From DATKKX01 sp035542775 (GTDB taxonomy: Bacteria > Planctomycetota > Phycisphaerae > UBA1845 > UTPLA1), in assembly GCA_035542775.1 (NCBI GenBank), contig DATKKX010000405.1:1-9122 (forward strand): a stretch of 9,122 nt of DNA, read 5' to 3'. The notes beneath the pieces were generated by a model. That model did not search any database and was not told where the DNA came from. It saw nothing but the letters and a program-made list of their open reading frames with translations. The position numbers and the translations under genes are program-made. Shown here piece by piece: positions 5,823-9,122 of this stretch (position 1 is its first letter; every line of letters begins with the position of its first letter).

Positions 5823-6494
5823 ATGCCACAGCAACGACGCCTTCAACTGGCCGGGTCCATCCTGGCCGGAGATGTCCTCAACCTTCTCGAAGCCATCCGC
5901 GTGTGCGAGCGGGCCGGGGCGGACCTGCTGCAACTCGACGTATCCGACGGGCACTTCGTCCCCACGATCAGCTTCGGCGAGGCCGTGGTCCGGCGGACCT
6001 GCGAAGTCACCAAGCTGCCGGTGGAGGTCCATTTGATGGTCAGCCGGCCGGAGGACTGGCTCACCCGGATGGAAGGCTGCGGGCAGTTCCGGATGATTTT
6101 CCACCGCGAGGCCAGCCGCCGGGCCATGGGGCTGGTGCAAGGCATCGTGCGCAAGGGCATGAAGCCGGGCATCGCCATCAACCCGGAGACGCCGGCGATG
6201 GCCCTCGAGCCGCTGCTGCCGTATCTGGACAACGTCTGCATCATGGGCATCGCCCCGGGCTTCGCGGGCCAGAAGCTGCTCGACTACACGTACACCAAGA
6301 TCGCCGACGTGCGGGCGTTGATCGAGAAGACCAGATCGCCGGCCACGATTACCGTCGACGGCGGCGTGAAGGCCGACAATGCCAGGCGACTGGTCGAGGC
6401 GGGGGCCGACAACCTGGTCGTATCCTCGGGCATCTTCGCCCATCCCAACCCGGACGAGAGCCTGCGGGAGATCCGGCGGGCGGTTGGAGGGTGA
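5823..6494 (+). CDS. rpe: Ribulose-phosphate 3-epimerase family protein with altered active site
   Basis: A 223-residue TIM-barrel of the usual Rpe length. The family interconverts ribulose-5-phosphate and xylulose-5-phosphate in the pentose-phosphate or Calvin pathways. Motifs in order: AGSILAGD (10-17), LLQLDVSDGHFVPTISFG (35-52), EVHLMVSRPEDW (68-79), MIFHREA (91-97), INPETP (119-124), IMGIAPGFAGQ (140-150), ITVDGGV (176-182) and VVSSGIF (199-205). The metal ligands Asp39, His70 and Asp179 are present, but the first ligand, His in the usual H-x-D-V-M-D-G, is Gln37. The active-site Met of that motif is Ser41. The loop before PGF has Ala144 where Asn/Asp/Glu is usual. GAGGAG lies six bases before ATG 5823, so the upstream in-frame ATG 5763 is rejected. 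The family is secure. Because of these changes, activity on Ru5P is not assured: it may be a paralog for another phospho-ketose, and the symbol is given for the family. Confidence 0.88.
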   Translation: MPQQRRLQLAGSILAGDVLNLLEAIRVCERAGADLLQLDVSDGHFVPTISFGEAVVRRTCEVTKLPVEVHLMVSRPEDWLTRMEGCGQFRMIFHREASRRAMGLVQGIVRKGMKPGIAINPETPAMALEPLLPYLDNVCIMGIAPGFAGQKLLDYTYTKIADVRALIEKTRSPATITVDGGVKADNARRLVEAGADNLVVSSGIFAHPNPDESLREIRRAVGG

Positions 6495-6498
6495 GTGG

Positions 6499-6526
6499 TT
6501 AGTTATTAGTTATTGGTTGTTAGTCA
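6499..6526. repeat. Tandem heptamer array TTAGTTA, four units
   Basis: Four adjacent 7-mers read TTAGTTA, TTAGTTA, TTGGTTG and TTAGTCA, starting five bases after the rpe stop. It is strikingly AT-rich in a GC-rich setting. The seven-base period would be compatible with slippage-driven expansion. Confidence 0.65.
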
Positions 6527-6528
6527 TC

Positions 6529-6553
6529 CGCGGCTGCGTCCGCGTTCATCTTT
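6529..6553 (+). terminator. Weak terminator candidate downstream of rpe
   Basis: CGCGG (6529-6533) and CCGCG (6540-6544) form a 5-bp GC stem with a 6-base loop, followed by TTCATCTTT. The tail is only partly T-rich, so this is tentative. Confidence 0.28.
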
Positions 6554-6650
6554 CGGACCTCATCCTCTCCAGGTCATCCTTCCAGTGGTGTCCCCGTCCT
6601 GTGACCCTCGACGATTCATTGGTCGTACGCAACTGGGGATTCCGGAAAAA

Positions 6651-6680
6651 GTGCAACCAGGCGCAACCACGCGCAACTTT
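6651..6680. repeat. 10-bp phased triplet repeat (YGCAAC core)
   Basis: Three consecutive decamers, GTGCAACCAG, GCGCAACCAC and GCGCAACTTT, share the core GYGCAAC at exactly 10-base steps, preceded by five As. One helical turn per unit places each core on the same DNA face. Confidence 0.5.
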
Positions 6681-7070
6681 TGATGCCTGCCCGGCGGCGG
6701 AGGCCGGCGGTCATCGTCGCGCCGGCGCGTCCGGGAGGTGCAAACCGCCGCAAACGGCCGGCAGGAATCGGCGGCCGGCGGAGGGCAAGGTCGCTGTTTT
6801 CGGGGTTGATAGCGGGTTTCGATTTCCCCGGTGCGACCTGTTTGACCTGCCCGGTGGGCGGAGCAACCTGAATTTCCCGGAATCTGCCGGAAGTTCATGG
6901 ATGTTAGGACGTTGTTAGCTATTTGTTTCACCACATTCGTCTCCCGGCAGCGGGCAGTCATTCAGAGCCATCGGGCACTCAAAGCTGTCGGCCTTCAGCG
7001 GGCGGCCTTCGGCTCCGGAAGGCGGCCGGGCGAGGGCCGGTGAGGCCGGCGCGAAAAAAAAAGGTGCAAT

Positions 7071-7100
7071 TTCATGCAGTCCCATGCAGATCCATGCCAC
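7071..7100. repeat. Second 10-bp phased triplet repeat (CATGC core)
   Basis: Three consecutive decamers, TTCATGCAGT, CCCATGCAGA and TCCATGCCAC, share CATGC at 10-base steps. They follow a nine-A tract and GGTGCAA, echoing the A-tract plus GTGCAA start of the 6651-6680 repeat. Confidence 0.5.
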
Positions 7101-7157
7101 TGGGGACGGCGTGGAAGAGCCGCCAGCGGACACAGGTCATGGGCTGACAGCCGTCTG

Positions 7158-7175
7158 ATCCCGGCCATCCGGGAT
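7158..7175. repeat. Perfect 7-bp inverted repeat
   Basis: ATCCCGG (7158-7164) and CCGGGAT (7169-7175) flank a CCAT loop. There is no T-tract on either side, so it is not called a terminator. Confidence 0.45.
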
Positions 7176-7384
7176 GACCGGGGAGCGCAGGAGCCCGTCC
7201 GGGGCAGCCAGGCCTTGGCCTTGGTGCCGCGCCCAGCGACATTCAGCTTTTCCAAATGTACCTAACAAAAAGCGAAAAGTCAAGCGGGGGCGGGGAAAAG
7301 GATGAAGTACGAAGGATGAAGACGGAGGGCGGGTTGGGCTGATTCGAAGCGGCAAGCAGGAAGCGGGGGGGCAGACGGCGGGAC

Positions 7385-7454
7385 GCGGGAAAGGATTCCC
7401 GCACGGGCGGGTGCGAGAAAGGATTCTCGCACCAGCAGGATTCTCGCACCAGCA
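7385..7454. repeat. Cluster of two AGGA-loop hairpins and a 17-bp tandem duplication
   Basis: Hairpin 1 is GCGGGAA-AGGA-TTCCCGC (7385-7402). Hairpin 2 has the 9-bp arm GTGCGAGAA (7411-7419), the same AGGA loop (7420-7423) and TTCTCGCAC (7424-7432). The 17-mer GGATTCTCGCACCAGCA at 7421-7437 is repeated exactly at 7438-7454, giving a second right arm. Two related palindromes with an identical loop suggest copies of one small mobile or structured element. Confidence 0.7.
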
Positions 7455-7482
7455 GGTCAGGCGATGGCGACATGCGGCATCC

Positions 7483-7511
7483 TTGCCGGATGGGGCGGGC
7501 GGATGTATGGT
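7483..7511 (+). promoter_or_regulatory. Putative promoter of the restriction-modification gene
   Basis: TTGCCG (7483-7488), a 17-base spacer and TATGGT (7506-7511) match four of six bases each in the -35 and -10 consensus. Initiation near 7518 would leave a leader of about 60 bases before GTG 7577. Confidence 0.4.
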
Positions 7512-7576
7512 GCAGTCAATGCCCGGGGAGTCGCTGGGCAGGCTTGAAGCCGCATATTTGAGCAGACGGAACGAAC

Positions 7577-9122
7577 GTGACGCCGCAGCAATTCATCGCC
7601 AAGTGGCGGCCTGTGAATCTGACCGAGCGGTCGGCCGCCCAGCAACACTTCCTCGACCTCTGTGAGCTGCTCGGCCAGCCCAAGCCGGCGGAGGCCGACC
7701 CCGAGGGGGCGTGGTACACGTTCGAACGGGGCGTGCGCAAGAGCGGGGGCGGCGATGGTTGGGCCGACGTGTGGATGCGGGGGCACTTTGCCTGGGAGTA
7801 CAAGGGCAAGCACAAGAACCTCGTCGCCGCTTACGAACAACTGCTGCGATACCGGGAAGACCTGGAAAACCCGCCGCTGCTGATTGTCTGCGACATGGAC
7901 CGGTTCGAGGTCCATACCAATTTCACCGATACGGTCAAGCAGGTTCACGCCTTCGACCTGGACGGGCTGGCCGAACCGGCCAACCTCGACGTTCTGCGGA
8001 AAGTCTTCACCGAGCCTCATGCGCTCCGCCCGCAACAGACGCGGGTGGGCGTCACCGAGGCGGCGGCGGGCATCTTCGGGCAGCTTGCCGACAACCTCAG
8101 GGGACGAGGGGTGCCCGCCGACCGGGCGGCGCACTTCCTGATGAAGCTGATGTTCTGCTTCTTCGCGGAGGACGTGGAGCTTCTGCCCAAGGACCTGTTT
8201 ACCACTCTTCTGACCAAGGGGAAGAACGACCCGGCACGGCTCACGAGACTGCTGGGCGACCTGTTTCATGCCATGTCGAAAGGCGGGGACTTCGGCGTGG
8301 ACACGATCGCGTATTTCAACGGCGGTCTCTTTGCCGACGCCGAGGTCGTCGACCTGCACGCGGAAGAAATCGATCGTCTCGTCGAGATCGGGCGTCACGA
8401 CTGGGCCAGCGTCGAGCCGTCCATCTTCGGCACGCTGTTCGAGCGGTCGCTCGATCCGTCCAAGCGGGCACAGATCGGCGCTCACTACACGAGCAAGGAC
8501 GACATTCTTACGCTGGTCGAGCCGGTGGTGATGGCGCCGCTGCGGCGGCGGTGGGGCGAGGTCAAGGGGCAGTGCGATGAGCTCTGGCCGAAGATCCGGG
8601 AGGCCGCCAAGACACAGCGGCTCTCGCGGGGCAGCAAACTGACCGACCCCAAGGTGCGTAAGGCCCACGACAAGCTCCTCCAGGACTTCGTTGAGGAACT
8701 GGCCCATGTTCGCGTGCTCGACCCCGCATGCGGATCGGGCAACTTCCTCTATGTGGCGATTCAATTGCTGCTGGACCTGGAAAAAGAGGTTATCACGTTT
8801 GCGGCCGATCGCGGGTTGGACCTTATCCCACAAGCCCGCCCGACGCAGCTTCATGGGATCGAGATCAACCCGTACGCGCAGCAGCTTGCGCAGGTGGTCA
8901 TCTGGATCGGTTATCTTCAGTGGATGCGGCTCAACGGATTCTCGCCGCCGCGGAACCCGGTGCTGGAGCCGATTGAGAGCATCAAGCGGATGGACGCGAT
9001 CGTCGATCTGTCCAAGGCCGATCAGCCCAAAGAGGCCGATTGGCCGGAGGCGGAGTTCATTATCGGCAATCCGCCGTTTCTTGGCGGGAACCGCGTTCGA
9101 CAAGGTCTCGGCGACGCGTATG
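7577..9122 (+). CDS. MmeI-like type IIL restriction-modification enzyme (N-terminal 515 codons)
   Basis: The frame runs from GTG 7577 off the right edge. A stop codon at 7559-7561 makes GTG 7577 the first usable start; GGA lies six bases upstream. Residues 1-170 carry a PD-(D/E)xK nuclease: Asp64, nine residues, then Glu74-Tyr-Lys76 (ADVWMRGHFAWEYKGK), the D-x9-ExK spacing known for MmeI. A helical connector follows at about 180-300 (FLMKLMFCFFAEDVELLP). The gamma-class amino-methyltransferase begins with GAHYTS (301-306) and has motif I DPACGSGNF (382-390, SAM binding) and motif IV NPPF (498-501, catalytic). The target-recognition domain is beyond the window. Such single-chain enzymes methylate adenine on one strand of an asymmetric site and cut about 20 bases away, defending against phage and plasmids. 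No partner gene is expected. A BREX PglX-type methyltransferase is less likely because of the N-terminal nuclease motif. Confidence 0.87.
   Translation, partial: MTPQQFIAKWRPVNLTERSAAQQHFLDLCELLGQPKPAEADPEGAWYTFERGVRKSGGGDGWADVWMRGHFAWEYKGKHKNLVAAYEQLLRYREDLENPPLLIVCDMDRFEVHTNFTDTVKQVHAFDLDGLAEPANLDVLRKVFTEPHALRPQQTRVGVTEAAAGIFGQLADNLRGRGVPADRAAHFLMKLMFCFFAEDVELLPKDLFTTLLTKGKNDPARLTRLLGDLFHAMSKGGDFGVDTIAYFNGGLFADAEVVDLHAEEIDRLVEIGRHDWASVEPSIFGTLFERSLDPSKRAQIGAHYTSKDDILTLVEPVVMAPLRRRWGEVKGQCDELWPKIREAAKTQRLSRGSKLTDPKVRKAHDKLLQDFVEELAHVRVLDPACGSGNFLYVAIQLLLDLEKEVITFAADRGLDLIPQARPTQLHGIEINPYAQQLAQVVIWIGYLQWMRLNGFSPPRNPVLEPIESIKRMDAIVDLSKADQPKEADWPEAEFIIGNPPFLGGNRVRQGLGDAY

Larger units (their letters stand above)
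6495..7576. other. 1.08-kb intergenic region rich in short repeats, no confident gene
   Basis: Open frames here lack ribosome-binding sites and recognisable motifs. The region contains a tandem heptamer array, two 10-bp phased triplet repeats each preceded by an A-tract, several G/C-rich hairpins (for example GCCTTC/GAAGGC at 7005-7023), a nine-A run at 7054-7062, AAGGATG repeats at 7298-7318 and a hairpin/tandem cluster at 7385-7454. No tRNA, rRNA or CRISPR array is seen. Confidence 0.6.

Noticed and set aside
5709..6443. Upstream extension of the zinc-ribbon gene to 359 codons
   Set aside because: This part is antisense to rpe and crosses rpe's promoter; it has no recognised domain. ATG 5708 with AAGG gives a complete small protein.
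6379..7265. Several frames of 60-180 codons after rpe on both strands
   Set aside because: They overlap rpe or repeats, are Arg/Pro/Gly-rich translations of GC-rich DNA, and have no ribosome-binding site or family pattern.
7421..7454. 17-bp tandem repeat as a mini CRISPR
   Set aside because: The copies are adjacent with no spacer, there are only two, and no cas gene is present.
7457..9103. Very long minus-strand frame (548 codons)
   Set aside because: It is fully antisense to the MmeI-like gene, whose frame has clear nuclease and methyltransferase motifs; the antisense product shows no family signature. Long antisense frames are expected in high-GC genes.

Overview
The window is GC-rich bacterial DNA with strongly GC-biased third codon positions. 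It carries conserved types I associate with Planctomycetota: a DUF1573 protein beside rhodanese and MauE/DoxX genes, a small CC...CxxC zinc-ribbon protein divergent from rpe, and long intergenic stretches with short heptamer repeats. The phylum is an inference from gene content; there is no rRNA or marker phylogeny here.

Layout. 1-2346 (minus strand) reads, in transcription order, as a three-gene extracytoplasmic redox cluster: a DUF1573 multi-domain exported protein (2346-883), an exported rhodanese-fold protein (780-178) and the start of a MauE/DoxX-type membrane protein (175 off the left edge). 2672-3511 (minus) is an M14 zinc-carboxypeptidase lipoprotein, divergent from ispG (3710-4855, plus), the penultimate MEP-pathway enzyme. 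After about 500 bp without a confident gene comes a small zinc-ribbon protein (5708-5364, minus), divergent from a ribulose-phosphate 3-epimerase family gene (5823-6494, plus). About 1.1 kb of repeat-bearing non-coding DNA leads to the first 515 codons of an MmeI-like type IIL restriction-modification enzyme (7577 to the right edge).

Most notable: the DUF1573 gene is interrupted by one in-frame TGA exactly where the family has the first cysteine of its S-C-G-C-T motif. The frame stays open for 344 codons beyond it and resumes the domain at once (G-C-T...P-G-E-S-G). Directly after the TGA lies a strong two-part hairpin (6-bp upper stem, AGUAU apical loop with G at position 2, 5-bp lower stem), with 19 nt between the UGA and the loop. 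This matches what is expected of a bacterial SECIS element. UGA is an ordinary stop in at least five other genes here, so global code reassignment is unlikely. I read this as a candidate exported selenoprotein with a Sec-Gly-Cys (UxC) motif, encoded with rhodanese and MauE-type redox partners. I know of no described DUF1573 selenoprotein, but I could not search.

Secondary points are an Rpe-family enzyme with a metal-ligand His replaced by Gln and an active-site Met replaced by Ser; paired direct repeats at the DUF1573 promoter; tandem heptamers; 10-bp phased triplets; and a cluster of AGGA-loop hairpins before the restriction-modification gene.
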